Shown piece by piece: positions 1 to 9,465 of a DNA stretch of 64,000 bases (position 1 is its first letter; each line of letters starts with the position of its first letter). Both the position numbers and the translations under genes were made by a program. Location of the stretch: NCBI GenBank assembly GCA_938075155.1, contig CALJGL010000011.1:124001-188000 (forward strand), read 5' to 3'. The notes below the pieces were generated by a model, which worked only from the letters and a program-made list of their open reading frames with translations, was not told where the DNA came from and ran no database searches. This DNA is from UBA12191 sp009937185 (GTDB lineage Bacteria; Planctomycetota; UBA8108; UBA1146).

Positions 1-152
1 TCTAAACACTCCAATTCGGTTCTCTTTTGAATGATAGAGTCCCAAATTCTAACGATATCCTCGACGACATTCTGTACCAAGGGCAACATCTTGTTGGCCT
101 CGTCAATGGTAACGAGACGGCTTTGATTAGCTGTATTACTGACGGGTCTCAT
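1..152 (-). CDS. DUF2203 family protein (3' part outside window)
   Basis: The first 50 residues are visible and run off the left edge. After a short N-terminal stretch, the segment TIDEANKMLPLV followed by VEDIVRIW and an acidic/basic helix matches the helical start of the DUF2203 family, whose function is unknown. The ATG at 152 has GGGAG about 8 bases upstream on the minus strand. It probably shares a transcript with the small ORF just upstream, if that ORF is real. The C-terminal half cannot be judged. Confidence 0.65.
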   Translation of the reverse strand, partial: MRPVSNTANQSRLVTIDEANKMLPLVQNVVEDIVRIWDSIIQKRTELECL

Positions 153-162
153 CTCGATCTCC

Positions 163-360
163 CTACATTTGTGTTTTGAATCTAAGAGTCATGTGGCAAG
201 AGCCATGCCAGCCTTTGAGAGCCCCATCTGGAAAAATACTCGTCAGCAGTTCCATTTCTGAACGCTGAAGGCCTCGCATGTCTACGGATTGGACGTTGTC
301 ACCGGTTGACAGGGGCCGTTCAGGACTCGATAACCACCACAAGGGGAATGACTGATCCAT
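163..360 (-). CDS. Possible small hypothetical protein (65 aa)
   Basis: This ORF fills the space between the DUF2203 gene and bamA, ends 10 bases before the DUF2203 start, and lies on the same strand. A weak AAGG lies about 6 bases before its ATG. I recognise no family. The peptide has no clear membrane segment or metal-binding motif. It may be chance; its only support is position and spacing. Confidence 0.3.
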   Translation of the reverse strand: MDQSFPLWWLSSPERPLSTGDNVQSVDMRGLQRSEMELLTSIFPDGALKGWHGSCHMTLRFKTQM

Positions 361-472
361 AGAGCCTTTTTATAGAGATCTGGAGGTCTGTTTCCCATAC
401 TTGAGGCAGGAGTCCGTTTTGACAGAAACAAAGAGCTATACACAGCATCGTGTACAGAGCTTCACAAAGAAC

Positions 473-2938
473 ATGACAATGTGCTGCAGCGGGGTACTGA
501 CCCCCATTCATAAGGGAGACCTCCAAACGGACGCCTCCAGATGGATTCTTCGTATTCTGCCCACGTTACTCATTCTGGGTTTGTTTTCTCTTCTCCAAGC
601 AGTCTCAACCCCACCTCTCTCTGCACAGACCTCCCAAACGTTCCCCAATGACACTCCCCCAGAAGATTCAAGAGTCGCCGAGATTCGGATTGAGGGGCTC
701 GACCGTTTGGGAACCGCTGAAGTCTTGACTCGATTGAAACTAAAACCAGGATCGATATTTTCGGCTTCTGCACTCGATGCGGATTATCGACGACTTTGGG
801 CGAGTGGAGATTTTGTATCTATCTCTCCCCCTAGTATTCGCTCCCTGCCCGAAGGTGTATTGATCACCATTCGGATAGAGGAAAGAAAACCAGTCAAACA
901 AATATTTATCGAAGGTAATGACTCTCAGTCTGACAAAGTTCTGCTCGGCGCAATACAGACTCAAATTGATGAGCTCTACGACCCATTGGTCGTGAAAGAA
1001 GATGTGGAAGTCATTCGAAGTCGATTGCTCGAGAACGGTTATCCGTTCGCAAAGGTGGGTAGCCGACTTGAGGGTACCCTATCTTACCCGATTGTAATTT
1101 TCGAAATTGAAGAGGGCCCTCAAGTATTGATCAGGTCCATCGGGTTTCTTGGAGAAGGCAGTATTTCCGTCGATGAAATACTCGCCATCATTCAACTTCA
1201 TCCCCGTGAGTTCATGGGCATCTTCAAGTCTGGGAAATTTGATCCACGCTTGCTGGACTCAGATCTTCGCCAGATTCGTGAATATTACTTCCTCAAGGGT
1301 TTCTTCGATGCTGAGGTTACACTTGAAAGACAAGAATTTTCGCAAGAACTGACACAACTGCGCCTCGTGATCGCCATCGACGAGGGTCCCCGATATCAAA
1401 TTGGGCAAGTTGAATTTGATTTCAACGAGACTCCCATCTTTACCAGCGAAGAACTCCGAGAAGTCATGACTGTTGATCACGGTTCTGAATGGGATGGCGA
1501 AAAGATCAAGAATGACGCTGAAGCCATTCGCAAACTCTTCAGTGATAACGCATTCATCGACGCCACGGTGAATCCAACAGTGATCTATCCTCTCGAAGGC
1601 AATGACGTCACTCTCAAGTATGTCATTTCCCAAGGAAGCAAAGTGAGCGTTGGAGAAATCGACATTCGGGGAAATCGTTCCACAAAAGATGAAGTGATCC
1701 GAAGGCAACTAGAGATTTATCCAGGAGAAGAATTCCAACCTTCACAGATTCAAGACAGTCTCAGTAATCTTTATCGATTGCAGTACTTCAATCAGATACG
1801 CCCCTATTTCGACTCCAGTGGAGCAGCCGGTGACCGACCGGTCGTCTTTGAGTTGTCAGAGGGAAGTACTGGCCGAGCACTCTTTGGAGTGGGTTACTCC
1901 ACCAGTACAGGGATCCTTGGAAACATCGCCATCGAGAAGAAGAACTTCGACATTCAAGATTGGCCCACCTCTCTCTCTGACCTCCCTGGATCTTTCACAG
2001 GTGCAGGACAAAGGCTGATTCTGGAAGCTCAACCCGGAACCGAATATTCCAGATATAGGCTTCAGTTTTTCGAACCCTATCTGTCGGGATCTGATAACTC
2101 ATTGAAAGTTTCAGCATTTCGGTCCGTATTGCTAAGATCGAATTACACAGAGGACCGTAATAGTGCAGGCATCACATTGGGACGCCTCTTTGATCGAGAA
2201 GAGAAACTAAGAGGTGAAATCGGATTCCGTGTCGAAGGGGTCACCGTTGAAAATATTTCCTCCACAGCTCCCTCGGTGATCACTGATAGTGCCGGAAAAA
2301 CTCCCGTGAATGCTCTCGACTTCAGATTTGATTGGGACCGTCGAGTCTTTCGACCCGACATTGGAGCGGTCAATGGCTGGAATTTCGAATCCACATACAG
2401 TCGATCAGGTGGGTTTCTCGGTGGAGACTTGGATATCAACAAAGTTGATTTGAGTTATGGCTGGTTCAAGACAGTTTTCCAAGAAACCGACGAGATGCGA
2501 CATGTCTTTGCATTCAAAACAGCACTCGGGTATGCACACGCCTATGACGACACTGATTTTATACCGATTTTTGAACGCTATTTCTTGGGTGGTCCCCGAA
2601 GCCTTCGAGGATTCGACTACAGGGGAGCAGGCCCCACCGAGGATGGTGTAGAAATCGGCGGAACGATTCGGCATTACGGTTCCCTAGATTACACATGGCC
2701 TCTCTTAGAAAACAGCATGAGAGGTACAGTGTTTGCTGATTTCGGAAACCTGTCAGAAGATATCAACAGCTTTGAATTTGACGAGTATCGGTTAGGTGTC
2801 GGCGGAGGAATCATCCTTTATGTTCCTCTTTTTGGTCAGAGATTACCCATCTCCATCACTTGGACAGAAGCAATACTGAAACAAGATAGCGATGATACAC
2901 GGGAGTTTTCATTCGACCTCGGCTGGGTACTTCGCTAA
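473..2938 (+). CDS. bamA: BamA / Omp85 outer-membrane assembly factor
   Basis: BamA inserts beta-barrel proteins into the outer membrane. After a hydrophobic signal segment (WILRILPTLLILGLF) come five POTRA-like repeats over roughly residues 60-425, with the recurring signature of a helix ending YF..G......V. A C-terminal barrel of about 400 residues follows, containing the Omp85 core motif GGPRSLRGF. The frame is open from a TTG at 401, but the ATG at 473 gives a more normal signal peptide; neither has a strong Shine-Dalgarno, so the start is uncertain. The final residues (GWVLR) lack the usual terminal aromatic. No skp/ompH or lpx genes follow. It is convergent with mutS2, 12 bases away. 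Confidence 0.9.
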   Translation: MTMCCSGVLTPIHKGDLQTDASRWILRILPTLLILGLFSLLQAVSTPPLSAQTSQTFPNDTPPEDSRVAEIRIEGLDRLGTAEVLTRLKLKPGSIFSASALDADYRRLWASGDFVSISPPSIRSLPEGVLITIRIEERKPVKQIFIEGNDSQSDKVLLGAIQTQIDELYDPLVVKEDVEVIRSRLLENGYPFAKVGSRLEGTLSYPIVIFEIEEGPQVLIRSIGFLGEGSISVDEILAIIQLHPREFMGIFKSGKFDPRLLDSDLRQIREYYFLKGFFDAEVTLERQEFSQELTQLRLVIAIDEGPRYQIGQVEFDFNETPIFTSEELREVMTVDHGSEWDGEKIKNDAEAIRKLFSDNAFIDATVNPTVIYPLEGNDVTLKYVISQGSKVSVGEIDIRGNRSTKDEVIRRQLEIYPGEEFQPSQIQDSLSNLYRLQYFNQIRPYFDSSGAAGDRPVVFELSEGSTGRALFGVGYSTSTGILGNIAIEKKNFDIQDWPTSLSDLPGSFTGAGQRLILEAQPGTEYSRYRLQFFEPYLSGSDNSLKVSAFRSVLLRSNYTEDRNSAGITLGRLFDREEKLRGEIGFRVEGVTVENISSTAPSVITDSAGKTPVNALDFRFDWDRRVFRPDIGAVNGWNFESTYSRSGGFLGGDLDINKVDLSYGWFKTVFQETDEMRHVFAFKTALGYAHAYDDTDFIPIFERYFLGGPRSLRGFDYRGAGPTEDGVEIGGTIRHYGSLDYTWPLLENSMRGTVFADFGNLSEDINSFEFDEYRLGVGGGIILYVPLFGQRLPISITWTEAILKQDSDDTREFSFDLGWVLR

Positions 2939-2950
2939 GAGAGCAGTCGT

Positions 2951-5251
2951 TTAGCGGTCTTCGTCTTGGTTTGAAGTGAGTTCGTCACAGTCCCACCAAA
3001 CTTGGAATCCAGGCGGAGGCAACACCCAAGAGATCTCACTGAATTGGACCTCTGTTGAGATTCCATTGAGCAAGACCACAAGTTTCTGCTTCTCTTTATT
3101 GATCTTTTTGACTTCGCATACCTGCTGTAATCGGGGAACAAAGACCGAGTCTCCTTTTCGCAATGAACGTGCAGACTCCAGCCTTCGCTGGTTTAGTCGA
3201 GTCCCCGACCTGCTATCTTCAAGCAAGGATCGAAGTTCTGACAAGACGACTCCTCTTTCACCGGTCAGTTCCCCAATGCGATTCAAGGCCGACTCCACCT
3301 GATCAATCACAGAATGAACACGCTGCTCCTCAGATCGCTCCAGTTCATACTCAAGTGCACCACGAGTATTTCTCTGGTCGATACTTTGTTGCTCTACGTC
3401 TCTGGCCAACTGCTTCGCTTTGTCGCCATGCTGCTGAGCTTCTCGAACTCTTCTCTCTAGGTCAGATTGAGATCTCCGCAAGCCCTCGATCACTTCAGGA
3501 TCAATTCCTGTCTCTTTTTCACTTCTCTCTCTCGCCACTGACACGACATCGGCTGGCATACCGATTCTCTCAGCGATCACGAGTGCATTCGATCGACCAG
3601 GAAGCCCTACTTTCAGTTTGTAGGTAGGAGCCAATTTCTCCGGATCGAATTCCATAGCCGCATTTTCACATTTCCTCCTGCGATATGCGTATTCCTTCAG
3701 ACGCCCGAGGTGCGTCGTCACCAACGCCATCGTCCCCTTCTCATAGAGACGATCAAGAACGGCCTCAGCCAAAGGAGCACCTTCAAGAGGATCTGTTCCC
3801 GAACCCAATTCATCGAGAAGTACGAGACTTCTACTTGTTGAGGACTGGAGAATGGAAGCAACAATCGTGACATGAGCAGAAAAGGTAGAGAGATCCTGCT
3901 GCAAACTTTGTTCATCTCCAATATCTGCAAAAATCTGGTCAAAGACCGGTATTCGAGATCCGGGACTGACAGGAATAGGAAGACCACAAGCGACCATCAT
4001 CGAGAGTAAACCCACTGTTTTTAGAACAACGGTTTTCCCACCCGTATTTGGTCCAGTGACTACGAGTTGGTAGCGATTAGGTTTCAGTTGCAAATCGAGG
4101 TGAGTGATCGTTTCGTATGCTTTTTCGAGTCCGTGATCATCGTGGCCATGGATTTCAAGTTCTCGCCATATCAAAAGCGGATGACGGGCTTGAATCAGTA
4201 ATAAATCTCGTTCTTCAACAATCTCAGGAATTTCACAGCCAAGACTTTGAGCAAACTTCGATTTTGCTTGGATCACATCCAGTTCAACAAGGTGATTCCA
4301 GAGCTCCATGACTTTTTCATGCTTCAACCAAACTTCGCGGGAGAGTTCTCCTAATATCCTTCTCTGCTCTTGCTGGATTCTCTCTTGTACACGCTGAAGT
4401 TTATTTCCAGTCCTGACAACCTGCTCTGGCTCCAAGAATAGAGTCTGTCCAGAAGCAGACTCGGCATGAACAACTCCTCGCACTTGATGTCGACACTCGG
4501 CGCGAACCGACCAGCAAAATCGCCCATTCCTTGGAGTAATCACCGAACTTTGTAAAAACTTCTTCCAGGGACTTTTGTCTCTTTGAGATTCGAGCCATTC
4601 CCTAATTTCCTTCTCTAGGGCGCGAGCTTCTTTTCGGAGATCGAAAATTTTTGAGGAAGCGCTATCCAATATTTCACCATGAGAGGATAGCGTCTTTTCC
4701 AACTTCTCTCTCAAGGCCGGAAGGTCCGTTAACTGAAGGGCACGTTGTTTCAAATGAGGATATTCGTCCTCCTCAAGAACTCTTCGTAGAGATCTCGCTC
4801 TATCTAGAACCCTAGCGACGATCGATAGCTGAGGACCATCCAGAAGTTGCCCGCCCGAACTCCCATCTCGACCAAGAATTTTACTCAGATCACCTAATCC
4901 GGATAATCCCAGTTGAAGGCCATCATTCAGTCGTGTGGTCAGTTCCCCGACTTCAGCAAGCCGAGATCGAACAATTGAGGGAGATGTTTCAGGTTGGAGC
5001 TCAGTGATTCTATGTTTCCCCACCCGAGTTGAGGCACTCGCGGAGACAAGACGAAGCAACTCAGAAAGTTCAAGCCGACGTTCTGAGTCGGCCTTTTCGT
5101 AGCGAGGGAGAGAGACGCTTCCTTTTGCAGGAAGTTTCTTTTTCCCTTTGCGGTTTCTGTTTTTGGAATGAGGGCGCTGATCATTGCCATTATTCCCTTG
5201 CTCGGGTTTCCCTTGCCTTTGGTCACTCGACTTCGCTTCCTCGTCTTGCAC
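2951..5251 (-). CDS. mutS2: MutS2 ATPase lacking the Smr nuclease domain
   Basis: MutS2 acts on branched DNA and stalled or collided ribosomes. The protein has a basic, low-complexity N-terminal tail of about 50 residues, core and clamp helices, Walker A (TGPNTGGKT), the DIGDEQS segment and Walker B (LVLLDELGSGTDP), then a long coiled coil. It stops after a KOW-like segment (KGDSVFVPRLQQVCEV...) and about 25 further residues. The C-terminal Smr domain usual in this family is absent, and bamA ends 12 bases further on, so it has not been split off by a frameshift. The start is a GTG with GAGGA 10 bases upstream. Confidence 0.9.
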   Translation of the reverse strand: MQDEEAKSSDQRQGKPEQGNNGNDQRPHSKNRNRKGKKKLPAKGSVSLPRYEKADSERRLELSELLRLVSASASTRVGKHRITELQPETSPSIVRSRLAEVGELTTRLNDGLQLGLSGLGDLSKILGRDGSSGGQLLDGPQLSIVARVLDRARSLRRVLEEDEYPHLKQRALQLTDLPALREKLEKTLSSHGEILDSASSKIFDLRKEARALEKEIREWLESQRDKSPWKKFLQSSVITPRNGRFCWSVRAECRHQVRGVVHAESASGQTLFLEPEQVVRTGNKLQRVQERIQQEQRRILGELSREVWLKHEKVMELWNHLVELDVIQAKSKFAQSLGCEIPEIVEERDLLLIQARHPLLIWRELEIHGHDDHGLEKAYETITHLDLQLKPNRYQLVVTGPNTGGKTVVLKTVGLLSMMVACGLPIPVSPGSRIPVFDQIFADIGDEQSLQQDLSTFSAHVTIVASILQSSTSRSLVLLDELGSGTDPLEGAPLAEAVLDRLYEKGTMALVTTHLGRLKEYAYRRRKCENAAMEFDPEKLAPTYKLKVGLPGRSNALVIAERIGMPADVVSVARERSEKETGIDPEVIEGLRRSQSDLERRVREAQQHGDKAKQLARDVEQQSIDQRNTRGALEYELERSEEQRVHSVIDQVESALNRIGELTGERGVVLSELRSLLEDSRSGTRLNQRRLESARSLRKGDSVFVPRLQQVCEVKKINKEKQKLVVLLNGISTEVQFSEISWVLPPPGFQVWWDCDELTSNQDEDR

Positions 5252-5297
5252 TCGAAGATGGTCCTCTCAGGAGTTCCTCAGAGGACGTTGCAGTATT

Positions 5298-6716
5298 TCA
5301 GCAATCCTCTTCGACTTGAATGTGCAGGGAATCTCCCCCACGAAGAATCTCGCGGGCACGATTCATACACTCGATAGCGTTATCACGCCCTCTAGCGCAG
5401 CCCATCGTACCTCCTCCTCGGATTTCGGGAAGAACCTCTTTGATCCTTCGGATCAAACTCTCTGGCACAACATTCTCAGGCGGTTCCAGTAGAACCCAGA
5501 TCTCTTGCCCCGAGTATTCGATCCAATCGGACTTCCGAAGTATTCCACGTAACTTCCTGACAGTCTCTTCAGGATCTCCGAGTTCCTCGATGACGATGAC
5601 GCCCGGTTTCACACAACTACGTTCAGAAGCATAGAGACGCGATTGCAACAGTCGTTCAAACCTGATTGTGGGATCCTCAAAGGACGGAGAGCCATCTCCT
5701 CGGGTTGCGGGAATAAGATTCTCGATATTCGGAAGCAATCCGAGTGCTCCCCAAAAGACAGATCTCGCCGACAGGGAGTCGACAGGCAAGAGCCCCAACC
5801 AGCAATCTTCCGCGGGAAGACCCATAAATGGTCCCAAAGTCCCAGGTTCTGATGGAAGAGGCGAGTTCCTAGTGATTTCATCACCCAACGCCCGAAAAAC
5901 TTCTCCGGGATCTCGCCCACCCACTTTCACATCATGGGAATCCTCTTTGGGACGTAATTCAGCCCAGCCAAAAAATGCTTCATCACTTTCGGCCCAACGC
6001 TTGATGGCTTCCGTAGAAGTTTCGCCGGTCTGACGAGCATTCAGCAATGCTTCAACAAACTGAATCAAGTTCATACTGATCGCCGGGGCTACATATTTTT
6101 CTTTCAAATCCAGTTCCTGCTCAAGAGGTTCATAAACAGCCTGACTTAATTCCGAGAATTCATCTTTTTGCCATTCGAGCCTAATGTCTTCAACTCCAAC
6201 TTCACGTGGAAAGGAATCCGTCATTTTCTCAGGTGGATGATTCCCCAAAAAGAGCTGCTCAATGATTTTATGATTCACATCCGAATCAAGAGGACGAACG
6301 AGGCTCCATAATGGTCCATAAGTTCCTGATCGATCTTCGCCTCGTAGAATGGCGACTGGTTTATTTCCTGCCCATTCGAGAAGATCATCAGCATTCTTTA
6401 CAAATTCTTCCGTGACGATAACTCCACAATACCTACTAATATCTTGTCCATGTGAATCCGGCTGTGTGATGACGATGAAGCATTTATCGGGTCCCCAGCG
6501 CAGGTTCAAGGCGACAACATCATCCCCGTTCTTTTTCCCACCAAGAATCAGCACGCCTTGCTGTTTGGGGAGATCACCACTTCGAGCGGACTCTTCAACA
6601 AGTTGATTTTGTTTCTCGCTAAGTTCATAGATTTCACGGGATAATGAATCTGAGTTTTTTCGACGGCCATCACGGCCGATAAGAAAGTCCGCGCTCGGGT
6701 CCTTTTCTTCAGCCAT
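5298..6716 (-). CDS. Unknown protein with degenerate GGDEF-like C-terminus
   Basis: This is a 472-residue soluble, acidic protein with no signal peptide. The ATG at 6716 (GAGGAG 5 bases upstream) is preferred to the GTG just before it. Around residues 85-170 an alternating strand/helix pattern ending in VRPLDSD resembles a receiver fold without phospho-acceptor certainty. The last 100 residues follow the GGDEF pattern (LRGILRKSDWIEYSGQEIW...TMGCAR...NRAREIL), but the active-site signature is missing. If this assignment is right, it would be a non-catalytic regulator. It ends 46 bases before mutS2. No precise function is assigned. Confidence 0.6.
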   Translation of the reverse strand: MAEEKDPSADFLIGRDGRRKNSDSLSREIYELSEKQNQLVEESARSGDLPKQQGVLILGGKKNGDDVVALNLRWGPDKCFIVITQPDSHGQDISRYCGVIVTEEFVKNADDLLEWAGNKPVAILRGEDRSGTYGPLWSLVRPLDSDVNHKIIEQLFLGNHPPEKMTDSFPREVGVEDIRLEWQKDEFSELSQAVYEPLEQELDLKEKYVAPAISMNLIQFVEALLNARQTGETSTEAIKRWAESDEAFFGWAELRPKEDSHDVKVGGRDPGEVFRALGDEITRNSPLPSEPGTLGPFMGLPAEDCWLGLLPVDSLSARSVFWGALGLLPNIENLIPATRGDGSPSFEDPTIRFERLLQSRLYASERSCVKPGVIVIEELGDPEETVRKLRGILRKSDWIEYSGQEIWVLLEPPENVVPESLIRRIKEVLPEIRGGGTMGCARGRDNAIECMNRAREILRGGDSLHIQVEEDC

Positions 6717-6841
6717 CACAACTCCTCAATTGAAATCATTCGGAAACAAGTCCAGTACAGATATAAGCCAGCCACAGGTACGAGGCCGTGATAGTACGAT
6801 GAAACCCTCATGAATCCTCGAGGTCAAGCATCAGGGTCGAA

Positions 6842-8065
6842 TCAGCGGATTTCCGTATAGCGCCCAAAGTTACGCGAGGAGATACGACGGAGGAATTCTC
6901 CGGCCCTCTTCTCATCCTGATCTTTCGCTGTTCCAGCGAAAAAGCCAATACAATGCACCCGAACTCCCCTGTAACGATTCCAGGTCGAAACAGCCTCTTC
7001 GATCAGCAAACTGGATGTTTCTTTTCCAGCTGTCGGAGATCCGTCTGACAACAGATAAATAGTATCGACTTCCCGATGAGAAAAGGCGTTCTGGAGTGCA
7101 TCGTATGTGTTCGTTTCCCCACCGGCTTCCAGATTATCAACAAAAGTCATCGCCTTTTTGATCAAGCTCCCTTTTGACTTTATCAATTTGGGAGACATCA
7201 CCTGCAAATCTTCTGAAAAAGCAACCACAGTAAACTTACTCTTGGTGGTTAGCCCATCTTGCAAGACTCGTTTCAATTGGTTCCTTGCGATTTCCATTCT
7301 GCTATCACCAACGGTTGTACTCGCCAACATGCTGCCAGAAATGTCGAGGAGGAAAACAACTCTGTCGCTGGCGATCTCTCCATAGAGGCCTTCTTTTACA
7401 GCCGTGGTGAGCGGCTTCTCTTCTGACATATCCGATTCGGAAATAATAGGACTCGGCTTCCAATCCTTCTTTTTATTCTCCCACCAGATCTTCCAACCTG
7501 AGGAATCGAGAGGGAAAGTCTCTCCGGTAAAGTTCTCTAATATGTCGCTGATGTCCTCGCGAAGTCGACCGTCAGCTTTTTCCAATAGTTTTATCAGTGC
7601 TGAAACCACATCTGAATGTGGATGATCCCTCAGCATTCGAACTGCAAAGGTCACAATCCAATCGGTTTTATCCTCAAGACGGTCGACAAATTCCTTACGA
7701 GATTCGTCTTTAGGCCACGATTGCATCACTCTCATCGCATCAATCTGTGTTTCGAATCTTCGTGAACGCCGAACAATTTGTACAATACGGTCGTGAGCCC
7801 CTTCCGACTTTAACCCGCGAGCAATCCTTAAGGCTTCTTCATGAACCATGAGTGAAGGGTGTGACATACCCTTTTCAATCAGGATTAAGGCCGTGCCTCC
7901 CCCATCGAACTCAGCCAGAGACTCCATCGCATCGCAGATACCAGATTCGTCTCCAGATTTCAGGGCTTTCATAAATAAAGCCTGCGATTCCGGGAAATCA
8001 CTCTCTGGAAATGCTGAAAGGGGAAGAGACAGTGTCAGTAAGAAAAATAGATTCAACATTTTCAT
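6842..8065 (-). CDS. Secreted HEAT-repeat and von Willebrand A domain protein
   Basis: A signal peptide (MLNLFFLLTLSLPLSAF) directs this 407-residue protein to the envelope. Residues about 25-185 form HEAT-like helical pairs, with alternating hydrophobic helices and the DxWxVxxxAxRxL style. Residues about 228-400 form a VWA domain with an intact MIDAS (DISGSM), a Thr region (GGETNTYDAL) and LLSDGSPT. VWA domains bind partners through a divalent cation. The ATG overlaps the FHA gene stop by four bases, so translation is probably coupled. The neighbours suggest a surface or stress-sensing module; the partner is unknown. Confidence 0.8.
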   Translation of the reverse strand: MKMLNLFFLLTLSLPLSAFPESDFPESQALFMKALKSGDESGICDAMESLAEFDGGGTALILIEKGMSHPSLMVHEEALRIARGLKSEGAHDRIVQIVRRSRRFETQIDAMRVMQSWPKDESRKEFVDRLEDKTDWIVTFAVRMLRDHPHSDVVSALIKLLEKADGRLREDISDILENFTGETFPLDSSGWKIWWENKKKDWKPSPIISESDMSEEKPLTTAVKEGLYGEIASDRVVFLLDISGSMLASTTVGDSRMEIARNQLKRVLQDGLTTKSKFTVVAFSEDLQVMSPKLIKSKGSLIKKAMTFVDNLEAGGETNTYDALQNAFSHREVDTIYLLSDGSPTAGKETSSLLIEEAVSTWNRYRGVRVHCIGFFAGTAKDQDEKRAGEFLRRISSRNFGRYTEIR

Positions 8066-8679
8066 GGCCTTTCTTCTCGAATGATCTTCACGATGGCTTT
8101 TTTCAAATCTGATCGGGATTGATTTTGCTCGATGACACCATCCGAAATGACTCGGTCTAAACTTCTCGCCAACAATTGTCGATGATCAGCATCTGTTTTC
8201 ACCAGAATACTAACAAGCTCGTGCAGCACATGATCTGCTAAGGTATCCACGACAACCTCTGGTGCTATCGCAGCCAACTTTACTAATTCTTCTTCAAAGG
8301 TGTCGGGCTCCGAATCGTTGTCACGATAATGAGCCTTCAGATCCTGAACGCGCTCAGAGTTACGATAACTAGATCCAGATTCTTGAAGATGCTTGCTTTC
8401 CGCTTGGATAAACAGAATCGCAGTTTCACCGATCTCGATGATAGATCCATGCTCCAAATCGGCACTCTGGATGCTTTCACCATCCAGGAAAGTCCCATTC
8501 GAACTCCCTAAATCAGTGCATATCACACGATCAACATCCCGAGTGAGAGCGCAGTGCTGACGACTGAGAATGGGATCTTGAATGGTCACATTACAAGAAC
8601 TCGATCGACCAAAAATCAATGTTCCGTCAATGATACGCATCGATTGATAACGGCCTTCGGATGAAACAACTATTTTCAT
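8062..8679 (-). CDS. FHA domain protein
   Basis: Residues 1-90 are a forkhead-associated domain with the conserved GRSSSCNV, SRQH and SSNGT signatures, expected to bind phosphothreonine peptides. Residues about 125-205 are helical and acidic/basic, of unknown fold. No signal peptide is present, so it is cytoplasmic. It overlaps the thioesterase stop (ATGA) upstream and the VWA gene downstream. No Ser/Thr kinase or phosphatase is encoded in this window, so its ligand cannot be named. Confidence 0.88.
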   Translation of the reverse strand: MKIVVSSEGRYQSMRIIDGTLIFGRSSSCNVTIQDPILSRQHCALTRDVDRVICTDLGSSNGTFLDGESIQSADLEHGSIIEIGETAILFIQAESKHLQESGSSYRNSERVQDLKAHYRDNDSEPDTFEEELVKLAAIAPEVVVDTLADHVLHELVSILVKTDADHRQLLARSLDRVISDGVIEQNQSRSDLKKAIVKIIREERP

Positions 8680-9128
8680 GAGTCAGTTTCCTGAGAGTTG
8701 ATCGTTGCTTTTGCGAGATCGACTAATTCGGCAGGAAGTCGAACAGGGCGCCTCTTCTTCATATCCACACTGGCGAGCACCGTGGCCCCAGTGCTGAGAA
8801 GATCACCCTTTGAATTCTTGACACGATATTCCAGATGGATTCGTGCCCCCTCACATGAAACTGGGATCGTTTCGATTTCGAGAAGGTCGTCATAAAATGC
8901 GGGCCTCAGGTATCTGACCGATACTTCAGAGACGAGCAATGAGATGCCTCTCTCCTCAAGAATACGATATGGCAAACCTCGTTGACGCAGCCACTCTGTT
9001 CGAGCGGTCTCAAACCAAACGACATAACGGGAATGATGGATGATTCCACCCTGATCCGTTTCCTCATATCGAGGTCTCAATCTCAGAACACCTTCACGAT
9101 CAGGTTCTGAGCCAGTGACGTCTCTCAT
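8676..9128 (-). CDS. YbgC/FadM-type acyl-CoA thioesterase
   Basis: This single hotdog-fold domain of 150 residues has the family signature YEETDQGGIIHHSRYVVWFE, then ARTEWLRQRG, where the Asp is the usual catalytic residue. It hydrolyses acyl-CoA thioesters; the acyl group cannot be predicted. The start at ATG 9128 shares one base with the upstream stop (TGATG); a GTG lies directly before it. It sits between an HTH gene and an FHA gene, which does not reveal its substrate. In other bacteria such genes often accompany tol-pal, which is not seen here. Confidence 0.85.
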   Translation of the reverse strand: MRDVTGSEPDREGVLRLRPRYEETDQGGIIHHSRYVVWFETARTEWLRQRGLPYRILEERGISLLVSEVSVRYLRPAFYDDLLEIETIPVSCEGARIHLEYRVKNSKGDLLSTGATVLASVDMKKRRPVRLPAELVDLAKATINSQETDS

Positions 9129-9397
9129 CACTGCTGCTCCTCTGAATTACCTGAAAGCTTGTCAAATCGGTGCTGAAACATTCGCCGAATCTCTGCTCGG
9201 GGATAACCCAAGTCGCAAAGTCTCAAGTACGACTTCACCGCTTTGACGCTCTGATCGTCATACAAATACCTTCCCGATTCGGTCACAAGAGCCGGGTGGA
9301 TGAGACGCATCGTTACCAGAGACTGAAGCAACTGCCGGGAAATCCCGGTTTGCTCCATCAAGTCCTTTGGTTTTAGCCAGTTCGTTTCGCTACACAT
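9128..9397 (-). CDS. MerR-like helix-turn-helix protein (89 aa)
   Basis: The sequence has a MerR-type winged helix: LKPKDLMEQTGISRQLLQ, a wing (VTESGRYLYDDQSV), then helices LRLCDLGYPRAEIRRMF. There is no effector or dimerisation domain beyond residue 80, so it resembles the stand-alone MerR-HTH proteins. It is the first gene of a four-gene operon and diverges from birA across 68 bases. It may regulate that shared intergenic region, but this is inferred from position. Confidence 0.75.
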   Translation of the reverse strand: MCSETNWLKPKDLMEQTGISRQLLQSLVTMRLIHPALVTESGRYLYDDQSVKAVKSYLRLCDLGYPRAEIRRMFQHRFDKLSGNSEEQQ

Positions 9398-9465
9398 AGT
9401 TACAGGTTAACACGGACTCCCATCTCAGGAAACGCAAGGTAGACTGTCTCTGGGAGGAATTGGAA

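Noticed and set aside
1259..1708. 149-codon minus frame inside bamA
   Set aside because: Antisense shadow of a clear gene; no family match.
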